DNA of 64,000 nt from Bacteroidota bacterium (lineage in GTDB: Bacteria; Bacteroidota; Bacteroidia; Flavobacteriales; Flavobacteriaceae): NCBI GenBank assembly GCA_020161455.1, contig JAIUNZ010000001.1, forward strand, positions 124,001 through 188,000, given 5' to 3'. Below the pieces are notes generated by a model. That model was not told the origin of the DNA. It searched no databases and worked only from the letters and a program-made list of their open reading frames with translations. Positions 8,632 through 16,801 of this stretch are shown one piece after another. Numbering within the stretch: position 1 is the first letter of the stretch; every line of letters starts with the position of its first letter. A program made the translations under genes and the position numbers.

Positions 8632-9484
8632 AAATAATTTTATAGAGTGAAACAATTAAACTGGTTAATGCCAAATAAAATATGACCAAATTTTCTTTGT
8701 ATATTTTATGAATTAACACAAAACAACAAATAGAAAATAATAAAATAAAAAACGGATAGGATTTTATATTATTAATCCAAGCCCATATTTTATATTTTCT
8801 GCTAATAAAAATTCCTAAAAGTGCTGAGATATAACCAATAATACTCCCAGAAATAACATCCAATGGATGGTGTGCACCAACACCTACTCTTGTAAAAGCA
8901 ATACTATATCCTAAAACTAAAATAAAGAAGCACCATAAAATTTTATCAACCCACTTTTTGGGCATAAAGGCAAACAACAACACTGTAAGTCCTGTAAAAA
9001 CAGTAATAGAATGTCCCGATGGTAAACTACTAAATCCAGGTAGTCTTCTTCCAACAATAACAAAAATACTATTATCAAAAACCTCTGCAGGTCTTGGTAT
9101 AGAAAATATATCTTTTAGAATGCGAGAAAACACAGCCGACACAAGTGAAGCAGTTATCAATGACTCCCATATTTTAGGTGCATAGACAATAAAAACACTT
9201 ATCAATGATAAAAAAATCAATGCATCACCTATTTGGGTTAGATTGTATATAAGATTTGGAAATTGCGAAAATTCTGAGTTAAGAAAAATAAAACATTCTT
9301 TTTGAATCTCAACATATCCATTTACAGATAAAGCGTCAACACTAATAAGGAATAAAACGATAGAAAGTAAAAGAAAAAGTGGCAAAACAAACAAAGATAA
9401 TTTCAGTTTCGAATAATTCTCAACAACATTAGTGTTCATCAAGCGTTTAGTTTCCAAATTTACCTTTAAAAAATTATTTATCAT
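8612..9484 (-). CDS. PAP2-family lipid phosphatase (LpxE/LpxF-like candidate)
   Basis: A 290-residue membrane protein carrying the complete PAP2 phosphatase triad: K124-x6-R131-P132, PSGH at 155-158, and R199-x5-H205-x3-D209. It has about six helices, with the active site expected on the periplasmic face, and an extra C-terminal pair of hydrophobic segments. The general reaction is hydrolysis of lipid phosphate or pyrophosphate esters. Position immediately upstream of, and overlapping, an EptA-like gene suggests a lipid A 1- or 4'-phosphatase (LpxE or LpxF) rather than undecaprenyl pyrophosphate phosphatase, but that remains possible. An alternative start is the Met at codon 16. Confidence 0.85.
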   Translation of the reverse strand: MINNFLKVNLETKRLMNTNVVENYSKLKLSLFVLPLFLLLSIVLFLISVDALSVNGYVEIQKECFIFLNSEFSQFPNLIYNLTQIGDALIFLSLISVFIVYAPKIWESLITASLVSAVFSRILKDIFSIPRPAEVFDNSIFVIVGRRLPGFSSLPSGHSITVFTGLTVLLFAFMPKKWVDKILWCFFILVLGYSIAFTRVGVGAHHPLDVISGSIIGYISALLGIFISRKYKIWAWINNIKSYPFFILLFSICCFVLIHKIYKENLVIFYLALTSLIVSLYKIIYVYIKK

Positions 9485-9554
9485 ATTGTTGTTGTTTTTT
9501 TACACTTTTTATTTGGTTTTAAATCCGTTGACAGTTTAAAATAAATTCAATTCG

Positions 9555-9562
9555 CAAATATA
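9555..9562 (-). promoter_or_regulatory. Possible -7 element (TATATTTG on the minus strand) for the PAP2-eptA pair
   Basis: CAAATATA on the plus strand is a perfect reverse TAnnTTTG, about 71 bases upstream of the PAP2 ATG. No TTG element at the preferred 17-19-base distance was seen, so this is a weak call. Confidence 0.35.
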
Positions 9563-9668
9563 CTATATATAGAAGCTATAATTTAATAACGCATTGTTAT
9601 TACTCAAATACGAATGTAACAAATAATAATTTGTGCAAAATAATTTGTGTAACTATTTTTTGCTCTAT

Positions 9669-10211
9669 TTAGATTGTAAATTGCTTTTTAATATCAAAAA
9701 AAGAGGATTTAGTTGTTAGGAGTTTGTTGATAATTTCTCTTCTTAGAGTGTTAATGTTATTATAGTTTAAGTGTTTAGCCCAAGTGGTTTCTGTTAGTAT
9801 TTGTTTTATTAGTTTGATTGTTTTTGATGTTTGAGCAGCGTTGCGAAGTGTGCATGTTTTGTTATAGGCTGGTGCTGCTTTGTGATTAAAAGTTACTTCG
9901 TTTGTATTGAAATTGACTTGGATGAAAAATAGGTTTTCTATTTCGTTGTTGGGATAGAAGTCTGTCCAATGAGCAAAACCCACTTTTATTTGTTGATTTT
10001 TGTAATTTTCGAGTGGTTGTAATCTCCAACGGCAGTTTGCAGCTCTTCCCCAGTGGTTTGAAATTCGGTAAACACCTTTTGTGGTAAAGATGTATTGGCT
10101 TCCAGATTTACTTTTGTGATTGATAAAAAGGCTTTGTATTTCTGTAAAAGGGATTTCTTGCCAAAGGCAAAAGGTGTATTTGTGAAAGTTTTTTTGGTTG
10201 TACGACTTCAT
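9669..10211 (-). CDS. Conserved hypothetical protein, no domain recognised
   Basis: A 180-residue soluble protein without signal peptide or membrane segments. It starts MKSYNQKNFHKYTFCLWQEI and contains a Trp/Arg-rich stretch (SNHWGRAANCRWRLQPL) and a Lys-rich C-terminal helical region. Codon use resembles neighbouring genes. The lack of an obvious partner, and the decayed sequence immediately upstream on the same strand, suggest an accessory island of about 1.3 kb. No function can be proposed. Confidence 0.6.
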   Translation of the reverse strand: MKSYNQKNFHKYTFCLWQEIPFTEIQSLFINHKSKSGSQYIFTTKGVYRISNHWGRAANCRWRLQPLENYKNQQIKVGFAHWTDFYPNNEIENLFFIQVNFNTNEVTFNHKAAPAYNKTCTLRNAAQTSKTIKLIKQILTETTWAKHLNYNNINTLRREIINKLLTTKSSFFDIKKQFTI

Positions 10212-10299
10212 ATTTTTAAATCTAACAGGTTATGAAAACCTTTTAAGATGTGAATCTATTAGTGTAATTTTTTGACGGTTTATTGTTGTGCTACTGTGG

Positions 10300-10735
10300 C
10301 AAAATCTCAAATTTATCACTCTGTATTATCACCAAGAAGTTGACTTATTCTTGCATGACTTTTGGAAGTAACTTTGACTTGAACGCCAATTGAGGTGCCA
10401 TGTATCTATATTTTTTTATCTCAGTTGAACTACCTGGTTGCAAGGCTGTTAGTAAAGTTTCCATATCTGTCAATTTCTACTTTAATCCAATCTCCACGAG
10501 TAAATTTGTATAATAAATCTTCGAGATAATATAAATCCAGAACAAACTTGAAATGATGAAAGCTTTGTACGTCACGTTCCATTTCGAAGTTTTTTTTGTG
10601 TCACCCAGTTGTTAAATTCCAGATATCTATAATGTTCTTTCGTCGTTTTCGTATGTAGTGAGAGTTAGATTGAGTTGGGATTAGATTGTTTTTTTTACTA
10701 ACAAATCGTCCGTTGCATTTTCTATTGCTTTAACC
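10300..10735 (-). pseudogene. Decayed protein-coding remnant, several frameshifts
   Basis: The 694-base gap between 10212 and 10906 has no long open frame, but the minus strand shows coding-like segments in successive frames. They read, in order, MVKAIENATDDLLVKK (starting near 10735), SQLNLTLTTYENDERTL, a stretch including YRYLEFNNWVTQKK, then FEMERDVQSFHHFKFVLDLY continuing to GDWIKVEIDRYGN, and finally LQPGSSTEIKKYRYMAPQLA continuing to PKVMQE and a stop near 10343. The breaks fall at or near A/T runs such as the T8 at about 10593. No family was recognised. Some breaks could be sequencing errors in homopolymers. The rest of the gap (10740-10906) is AT-rich with nothing recognisable. Confidence 0.45.
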
Positions 10736-10906
10736 ATTCGTTACACTTACAATTTCTGTTTGGTGTTACAGTATAACTACATTTTAAACCATTAATATTT
10801 CAAAGAATGAATCACAAATTAATGAATCGTTATTTATTTGACAAAATGGTTGTAAAAACTCTAACAATTGATTAGAAATGTGCTTTAAAAGGTATGCTTT
10901 TACAAA

Positions 10907-11416
10907 TTAATTATTGTCATGATCTGTATGTTCATCGCTGTAGTTTTTTTCAATATCGTTGTTTTGAGCTACTTTTTCAGTTCTAATTTCGGTATGACGC
11001 ACTTCGCCACCAGAAGTACCAACTTGTACTGCAAATATTCCAGCAATAATTGCTACCACAAGTGTTGCATAAGCTACAATATTGGCTTTAGAATGCATTT
11101 TTAAGTTGAAATACAAACCCAGAATAGATAATAACCCAGCAGCATAGAGAAAAAGCACAAACTTTTCGGCAAGTTCTTCGTGTTCGTGGATGATTTTGTG
11201 TCCAATGTTTGGCATGTCTTCCACCATTTCTTCCGCTCCTTCACCAGTGTACATGGATAGGAAGCCAAAAATAGCTGTTATGATTAACATTACATACGCA
11301 GTGTTTTTTAAAATATTTGATTTTAGAAATACTCCGAAAACCATTATTCCAATTGCGAAAAATAACCCAATAATTGGGAAATGATTGACTACTAAGTGTA
11401 AATGTGCATCTGTCAT
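10907..11416 (-). CDS. DUF2231-like four-helix membrane protein
   Basis: A 169-residue protein with four predicted membrane helices. It begins MTDAHLHLVVNHFPIIGLFF, the His-rich start typical of DUF2231-type inner-membrane proteins (some bind heme or metals). A second conserved segment, NIGHKIIHEHEELAEKF, carries more histidines, and the C-terminal tail is charged (DEHTDHDNN). It starts 2 bases after the histidine kinase stop codon and so is the third gene of a regulator-kinase-membrane protein operon. It may act as a redox or metal module linked to the kinase, but this is inference. Confidence 0.7.
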   Translation of the reverse strand: MTDAHLHLVVNHFPIIGLFFAIGIMVFGVFLKSNILKNTAYVMLIITAIFGFLSMYTGEGAEEMVEDMPNIGHKIIHEHEELAEKFVLFLYAAGLLSILGLYFNLKMHSKANIVAYATLVVAIIAGIFAVQVGTSGGEVRHTEIRTEKVAQNNDIEKNYSDEHTDHDNN

Positions 11417-11418
11417 AC

Positions 11419-12801
11419 TTATTTTTTTAGGGTTAAATATACGGTAGTTCCTTTATTTTCTTCGCTATTAATGTTTAAATTTATTTCGAGCAAGTCGCAC
11501 AAACGTCTAACAATGGACAATCCTAGACCTGTTCCTTTTATTTCGGGATGTTCATTGGATTTAGAGCGATAGAATTGGTCAAATATTTTATTGATTTCCT
11601 CTTTGGCTATACCAATTCCATTATCAGCGATAGAGCAAATTACCAAATCATTTTTTTCTTCAATCGAGATAGTTATATCAGTGCTATTATTGGAATATTT
11701 TATAGCATTAGTCAAGATATTATTGACGATTAACGCAAATAAGTAGCTGTCGGTTTTGGCATTTACTTCATTTGAATAATCCGTTATTATATTTAATTTT
11801 TTGTCTTTAATGTGTGCAGAGTTTCTAGCCAAAGTATCAGAAACCACTGAAACTATATTGACTTGTTCTAACTTTTGATTTTGTTTTTGGTTTTCAAAAC
11901 GAGCGAGTAATAATAATTCATCTACTAAATGATTTAGACGATTTACTTCACTTACACAATAACCAATTTTTTCTTTGTATTCTTCTTCTGTTCTGGGTTT
12001 ACGAACAAGCACTTCAAGTGTTCCTTTAATTACAGCTAATGGCGTTCTAAGTTCGTGTGAAGCATCTGAAGTGAATTGTTTTTCACGAATTACTGCGTTT
12101 TCAATTCGTTCTAAAAGATTGTTTATCGTTTGTGAAAGAATATAAAGTTCGTCTTTGTTTTGAGGCAAAGGAATTCTAGATTCTAGATTGTCTTTGGTAA
12201 TAAAATTTGCTGTGTTGATAATCGAATTGATAGGTTTAATGCTTTTTCCAGCAATAAAACGTGCTATCAAAAAGAGAATGATTAAGATTACCGGAAAGGC
12301 AATCAGCATGATGATGAACAAGTTGTTGAGTACCATCACAGAATCTTCTAAAGACATGGCTACAACTAAATATCCAATTATTTTTGTTCCTTGGTATAGT
12401 GGTATTTGAGTTTGACGAACAGAAATATTATCCAATTTGGCATCAAAAAGTTTGTTTTCTTTTACTTTTGGGTAGAAGTGTAATTGTTTTTGTTTTAAAT
12501 TAGGTGATTTTTCGACTAATGTTCCAAGTTCATCAACAAATTGAATGAACGCTGGACTGGCATCCAATCTATTGAATTCTTTAAGCTTCCATTGCTCTTC
12601 TCGAATAAGAAGTACACAGTTTTCAACGACTTCAATTTCTTTTAAATGTTTGGCAACTTCTTCTTTAATTTCGTTATTCACTCTAACATAAACACTGTAT
12701 TTTACAATAGAAAAAATAGCAAAAAACACTACAAATATTAATAATGCTGTAGTAATGATATAGTTGAATGCTATTCTGTTTTTAAACGAAAGTGGTTTCA
12801 T
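11419..12801 (-). CDS. Sensor histidine kinase (HAMP, HisKA, HATPase)
   Basis: A 460-residue transmembrane kinase. TM1 is about residues 10-33, a periplasmic sensor loop of about 120 residues follows, and TM2 is about residues 160-182. A HAMP linker leads to the dimerisation/phosphoacceptor helix with SHELRTPLAVIKG, His249 being the phosphorylated residue. The ATP-binding domain shows the N box (NNILTNAIKYSNNS), G1 (IADNGIGIAKE) and G2 (GTGLGLSIVRR). The ATG shares one base with the stop of the upstream response regulator, so the two are coupled. The signal is unknown, though neighbours suggest envelope or metal/redox status. Confidence 0.95.
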   Translation of the reverse strand: MKPLSFKNRIAFNYIITTALLIFVVFFAIFSIVKYSVYVRVNNEIKEEVAKHLKEIEVVENCVLLIREEQWKLKEFNRLDASPAFIQFVDELGTLVEKSPNLKQKQLHFYPKVKENKLFDAKLDNISVRQTQIPLYQGTKIIGYLVVAMSLEDSVMVLNNLFIIMLIAFPVILIILFLIARFIAGKSIKPINSIINTANFITKDNLESRIPLPQNKDELYILSQTINNLLERIENAVIREKQFTSDASHELRTPLAVIKGTLEVLVRKPRTEEEYKEKIGYCVSEVNRLNHLVDELLLLARFENQKQNQKLEQVNIVSVVSDTLARNSAHIKDKKLNIITDYSNEVNAKTDSYLFALIVNNILTNAIKYSNNSTDITISIEEKNDLVICSIADNGIGIAKEEINKIFDQFYRSKSNEHPEIKGTGLGLSIVRRLCDLLEINLNINSEENKGTTVYLTLKK

Positions 12802-13472
12802 TAATTGTCATTTGCAATATAACCAACACCGCGAACGGTTTTGATATAATCTTCTTCTACTTTTAGATTTAATTTTTTCCGGATGGCATTCATAAATACA
12901 TCAATTACGCCCGTATCGTATTCAAAATGAATGTCCCAAACATCTTGAATAATTTCAGTTCGAGTGCAAACTTTTCCTTTATTTTTAACCAAATAGGCTA
13001 ATAATTCAAACTCTCGCTGTGTTAGTGACACTTCCATATCGTTGACCGTTACAATATGTTTTTGTAAATCAATAGAAACATTACCTAATGTTAATAATTG
13101 TGGCAGCTCTTTATTACGAAGCTGTACTTTAATGCGTTCTAATAATTCATCAAAGTTAAACGGTTTTTTTATATAATCGTTGGCACCCGCTTTAAGTCCT
13201 TCTATGGTTTCTTGAACAGTATCTTTTGCGGTTAAAAAAATAATTGGAGTTTTTTTGTTTGTCTCTCTAAAGGCAATGCAAAGTTGGTAACCCGTCATTT
13301 TTGGCAACATCCAATCTAATAGTAGCAAATCGAATTTATTATTTAGAGCAAGTGCTAGACCTTCAGCACCATTATTGGCAGTGGTAATGATAAAACCTTC
13401 TTCTTCTAATCCTTGTTTAAGAAATTGCATGATACCCGTTTCATCTTCGACTAGTAATAGTTTATGTGTCAT
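12801..13472 (-). CDS. OmpR-family response regulator
   Basis: A 223-residue regulator with an N-terminal receiver domain (acidic pair ED at residues 9-10, phosphoacceptor Asp53 in LLLLDWMLPKM, conserved Lys in YIKKPF) and a C-terminal winged-helix DNA-binding domain ending TVRGVGYI, typical of OmpR/PhoB. It is the first gene of a minus-strand operon with the histidine kinase (1-base overlap) and the DUF2231-like gene. Its 277-base upstream region, shared with the divergent MBOAT gene, has no recognisable direct repeats for OmpR-type binding. Confidence 0.95.
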   Translation of the reverse strand: MTHKLLLVEDETGIMQFLKQGLEEEGFIITTANNGAEGLALALNNKFDLLLLDWMLPKMTGYQLCIAFRETNKKTPIIFLTAKDTVQETIEGLKAGANDYIKKPFNFDELLERIKVQLRNKELPQLLTLGNVSIDLQKHIVTVNDMEVSLTQREFELLAYLVKNKGKVCTRTEIIQDVWDIHFEYDTGVIDVFMNAIRKKLNLKVEEDYIKTVRGVGYIANDN

Positions 13473-13685
13473 GAGTTTTTAGAAATAATATGTAAAAGTA
13501 CTCAAAATGGGTTTTAGTTTTTCGGTCTGTTTTATTATTAAGTGAATTTTAATGTACTGTTGATTAAATTTAATATTTTAGAAGATTTTATCTAAGGTTA
13601 GAACCTCTTGTAAATGTAAAAAGCACAAAAAATTTAAATATCAATGAATTTCCATCTATAGATTTATTAATTTAGCTATTTAATT

Positions 13686-13693
13686 TACTTTTG
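13686..13693 (+). promoter_or_regulatory. Possible -7 element TACTTTTG before the first MBOAT gene
   Basis: TACTTTTG fits TAnnTTTG, 58 bases upstream of the MBOAT ATG. No TTG at suitable spacing was seen upstream, so confidence is low. Confidence 0.3.
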
Positions 13694-13750
13694 AAATAAA
13701 TTATTATTACCTGAAAGTGAACAAACAATCACCAAAACTAAACAGAATAT

Positions 13751-15202
13751 ATGCTTTTTAATTCGCTCGATTTTGCAGTATTCTTACCATCAGTATTTTT
13801 TCTATATTGGTTTGTTTTCAATAAAAATTTAAAACATCAAAATCTTTTAATCGTTGTATCAAGCTACTACTTTTATGGTTTGTGGGATTGGCGTTTTTTG
13901 TTTTTGATATTTTTTAGCACACTAGTGGATTATTCTATTGGTAAGAGTTTGTTAAATGTAACAAATCAAAAAAAACGGAAAGGCTTACTTTTAATAAGTG
14001 TTTTTGTTAATCTAGGACTTCTTGTTTTCTTCAAATATTACAATTTTTTTCTTGACAACTTCATTGCTACCTTTAAATTCTTTGGTCATCCTATAGACAT
14101 TCAGGGTTTAAACATTATACTTCCGGTTGGAATTAGTTTTTATACTTTCCAAACAATGAGTTATACGATAGATGTTTATAGAAAAAAAATCGAACCTACG
14201 GATAACTTTATAACTTTTTGTGCTTTCGTCAGTTTCTTTCCTCAATTGGTAGCTGGACCAATAGAAAGAGCTTCACATTTACTTCCTCAGTTTACTAAAA
14301 AAAGAACCTTAGAATATGACAAAGCAGTAGATGGCATGAAACAAATTCTTTGGGGATTGTTTAAAAAAATGGTAATTGCGGATAACTGTGCCCTATTTGC
14401 GAATCAAATTTTTGACAACTCTTCTGAATTAAATGGCAGCACTTTGCTTTTGGGAGCTGTATTTTTTGCCTTTCAAATTTATTGTGATTTTTCGGGATAT
14501 TCAGATATTGCAATTGGAGTGGCGCGATTGTTTGGTTTTGACTTGATGCGTAATTTTGCTTTTCCTTATTTTTCTAGAGATGTGGCTGAGTTTTGGAGGC
14601 GTTGGCATATTTCGTTATCAACATGGTTTAGAGATTATTTATACATCCCTTTAGGCGGAAGTAGAGGAAGTAATTGGATGAAAATTCGAAATATTTTTAT
14701 TATCTTTTTAGTAAGTGGTTTTTGGCATGGTGCAAATTGGACTTTTCTTGTTTGGGGAGCACTGAATGCCTTCTACTTTTTACCATTATTACTCTCAAAA
14801 AAAAATAGAACTAATATAGACATCATTGCGCAAGGGAAATTTCTACCAAGTTTTAAGGATTTTTTAGCTATGGTATTTACTTTTTTTATAACAACAATAG
14901 CTTGGGTGTTTTTTAGAGCCAATACTATCCAACATGCTGGAAGTTACGTGTCTGGAATTTTTTCTTCTAGCTTATTTGATATGCCTCATTTTAAAGAAAT
15001 AAATAAAGGTTTTACAGTTATTTTACTTTTATTATTTTTTATTTTTATTGAATGGTGTGGAAGAGAAAGTCAATTTGCTATTGAAAACATTGGTGTTAGA
15101 TGGCCTAGAATTATCCGATGGAGTTTTTACTCTTTTTTAATTTTCTGTATTGGAATGTTTATGGCAACCTACGAAACTCCGTTTATATACTTTCAATTTT
15201 AA
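13751..15202 (+). CDS. MBOAT-family O-acyltransferase (AlgI/DltB-like), first copy
   Basis: A 483-residue polytopic membrane protein with the membrane-bound O-acyltransferase fold. Diagnostic blocks are LPVGISFYTFQTMSYTIDVY (residues 124-143), FPQLVAGPIERA, IYCDFSGYSDIAIG, WRRWHISLSTWFRDYLYIP (His286) and the catalytic SGFWHGANW (His326). Such proteins pass an acyl group across the membrane to a surface polymer, as AlgI does for alginate O-acetylation. It is followed 9 bases later by an SGNH-like gene, the common partner (AlgJ/AlgX or DltD). It aligns without gaps over about 300 residues with the second MBOAT at 37456. No carrier protein or ligase is adjacent, so acetyl-CoA-type donation is possible. 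Confidence 0.92.
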   Translation: MLFNSLDFAVFLPSVFFLYWFVFNKNLKHQNLLIVVSSYYFYGLWDWRFLFLIFFSTLVDYSIGKSLLNVTNQKKRKGLLLISVFVNLGLLVFFKYYNFFLDNFIATFKFFGHPIDIQGLNIILPVGISFYTFQTMSYTIDVYRKKIEPTDNFITFCAFVSFFPQLVAGPIERASHLLPQFTKKRTLEYDKAVDGMKQILWGLFKKMVIADNCALFANQIFDNSSELNGSTLLLGAVFFAFQIYCDFSGYSDIAIGVARLFGFDLMRNFAFPYFSRDVAEFWRRWHISLSTWFRDYLYIPLGGSRGSNWMKIRNIFIIFLVSGFWHGANWTFLVWGALNAFYFLPLLLSKKNRTNIDIIAQGKFLPSFKDFLAMVFTFFITTIAWVFFRANTIQHAGSYVSGIFSSSLFDMPHFKEINKGFTVILLLLFFIFIEWCGRESQFAIENIGVRWPRIIRWSFYSFLIFCIGMFMATYETPFIYFQF

Positions 15203-15211
15203 ATCGCAAAA

Positions 15212-16144
15212 ATGAAAAAATTTATCATTGAAATATTCAAATTCACTCTCTTTGCAATTATTTTCTACATAATTACTTTACTAATTTGGGAAAGTATTAA
15301 ATATCCATTTTTAAAGCCAAATTTATATTGTAACAAAGGATCTTATGGAAATACGTTTACTCGATTAAAAGAAGCAAAAAAAATTAACACTGTTGATGTT
15401 CTCATTCTAGGTTCATCGCATGCCTACAGAGGATTTGATACAAGAATTTTTAATAAAAATAATATATCATCGTTTAATTTAGGCACCAGCTCTCAAACGC
15501 CTATTCAGACATTAGCACTACTTAAACGCTACTTAAAAACAATACATCCAAAATTAATCATAGTAGAGGTATATCCTGGTGTATTAAATTCAGATGGAGT
15601 TGAATCCTCTTTAGATATTATAAATAATGATGAAAATGATTTTTTATCATTAGAAATGGTATTAAAACAAAATAACATAAAGACTTTTAATACTTTGATT
15701 TTTAATTATTATAGGAATTTTTTAAATCTAGATAACAGTTTTGTAGAAAAAAGAATTAAAAATGATGACACCTATATTTCAGGTGGTTATATTGAAAAAA
15801 AAATAGGTTATTACAAACCAAAGAATATTACAAAACAACCTATAATTATTGACAAAAAGCAATTAGATGCCTTTGAAGATATAATTTACGAAATAAAAAA
15901 TCGCAACATTGAATTAGTATTGGTATATGCCCCAATTTCAAAAAATCTTTATTCTAGTTACACAAACAACCATTATTTTGATGGTTTAATGATGAAATAC
16001 TCTGAATATTACAACTTTAATTCAATGATAAAATTAAATGACACTATAGATTTTGATGACTCGAATCATTTAAATCAAATTGGTGTCGAAAAATTCAACA
16101 ACAAACTTATAGAAATTATAAAAAATAGGTTTTCAAAGAATTAA
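15212..16144 (+). CDS. SGNH/DltD-like membrane-anchored protein, partner of the first MBOAT
   Basis: A 310-residue protein with one N-terminal membrane anchor (about residues 8-26) and an extracytoplasmic SGNH-hydrolase-like domain. The block I serine lies in LILGSSHAYRGFD (Ser68/Ser69), a block II-like Gly/Asn region follows (SFNLGTSSQTP), and the C-terminal DSNHLNQIG supplies the Asp-x-x-His pair. Proteins of this type (AlgJ, AlgX, DltD, PatB) complete acyl transfer to the polymer on the outer face. It lies 9 bases after the MBOAT gene and is clearly in the same operon. Sequence is AT-rich and divergent, so only the fold family is claimed. Confidence 0.75.
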   Translation: MKKFIIEIFKFTLFAIIFYIITLLIWESIKYPFLKPNLYCNKGSYGNTFTRLKEAKKINTVDVLILGSSHAYRGFDTRIFNKNNISSFNLGTSSQTPIQTLALLKRYLKTIHPKLIIVEVYPGVLNSDGVESSLDIINNDENDFLSLEMVLKQNNIKTFNTLIFNYYRNFLNLDNSFVEKRIKNDDTYISGGYIEKKIGYYKPKNITKQPIIIDKKQLDAFEDIIYEIKNRNIELVLVYAPISKNLYSSYTNNHYFDGLMMKYSEYYNFNSMIKLNDTIDFDDSNHLNQIGVEKFNNKLIEIIKNRFSKN

Positions 16145-16152
16145 TTTTTAAA

Positions 16153-16536
16153 TTATTTTAATATCGTTTCAAAGTTTGGTTTAAAATAATTTGGTCCTTT
16201 CATAACTTTTCCGTCTTCTCGGTATATTGGTTTTCCGTCTTCGCCAAGTTTGCTCATGTTACTTCGTTGAATTTCGTCAAACACCTCTTCAATTTTATGT
16301 TGCAAACCATGCTCGAGCATCGTTCCACAAAGAATGTAGAGCATATCACCAAGCGCGTCGGCTGTTTCTACCAAATCGTTGTTTTGAACTGCATCGAGGT
16401 ATTCTTCGTTTTCTTCTTTCATCAAATTAAAACGAAGCATGTTTTTTTGTTCTCCTAAATCGGCTTTCATTTCATGACTTACTCCTAGTCCAAAAGCAGT
16501 GTGAAATTCTTTTACTGCGTTCAATTGTTTTTGCAT
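16153..16536 (-). CDS. MazG-like / PRA-PH-type nucleotide pyrophosphohydrolase
   Basis: A protein of about 127 residues of the all-alpha NTP pyrophosphatase superfamily. The metal-binding helices show the EExxE pattern in KEENEEYLDA and the DxxGD-type pattern in ETADALGDMLYILCG. Members hydrolyse nucleoside triphosphates or phosphoribosyl-ATP to the monophosphate and pyrophosphate, often for house-cleaning. The open frame extends to a TTG at 16572, but the ATG at 16536 starts MQKQLNAVKEFH, which fits the family. It is convergent with the SGNH-like gene, with 8 bases between stops. Confidence 0.82.
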   Translation of the reverse strand: MQKQLNAVKEFHTAFGLGVSHEMKADLGEQKNMLRFNLMKEENEEYLDAVQNNDLVETADALGDMLYILCGTMLEHGLQHKIEEVFDEIQRSNMSKLGEDGKPIYREDGKVMKGPNYFKPNFETILK

Positions 16537-16582
16537 ATTATGGTGTTTTATTCTTGATGCAAAATACAACAATCCGATTCAT

Positions 16583-16801
16583 TTGAGTAAATTTGTTGAA
16601 AATTTAGAAAAAATGTTCACAACTGGTCAATGGGTTTTTGCCGCTTTGTTTTTTGTAGCTTTTGTAATAGCTGCCTACTTTGCTTATGGAAAAGATAAAG
16701 CACTTCACCAAAAACAATTCAAAGGAAGTTATAAAATCTTAATCGGATTTCTACTGTTTGTAGTGATGCTTTTCGTCATTAAATTGGTAATGAAACGTTA
16801 G
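16583..16801 (+). CDS. Small two-helix membrane protein of unknown function
   Basis: A 72-residue protein if the TTG at 16583 is the start, or 62 residues from the ATG at 16613. The hydrophobic segments are QWVFAALFFVAFVIAAYFAY and ILIGFLLFVVMLFVIKLV, separated by a basic loop (GKDKALHQKQFKGSYK). The sequence before the ATG (SKFVENLEK) reads like native coding sequence, so the TTG start is plausible. The stop overlaps the stop of the convergent methyltransferase by 4 bases. No family was recognised. Confidence 0.6.
   Translation: MSKFVENLEKMFTTGQWVFAALFFVAFVIAAYFAYGKDKALHQKQFKGSYKILIGFLLFVVMLFVIKLVMKR

Noticed and set aside
9619-9634. ACAAAT/ATTTGT hairpin between the PAP2 gene and the orphan gene
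   Set aside because: Six AT-rich pairs are too weak to call a terminator or operator in such AT-rich DNA.
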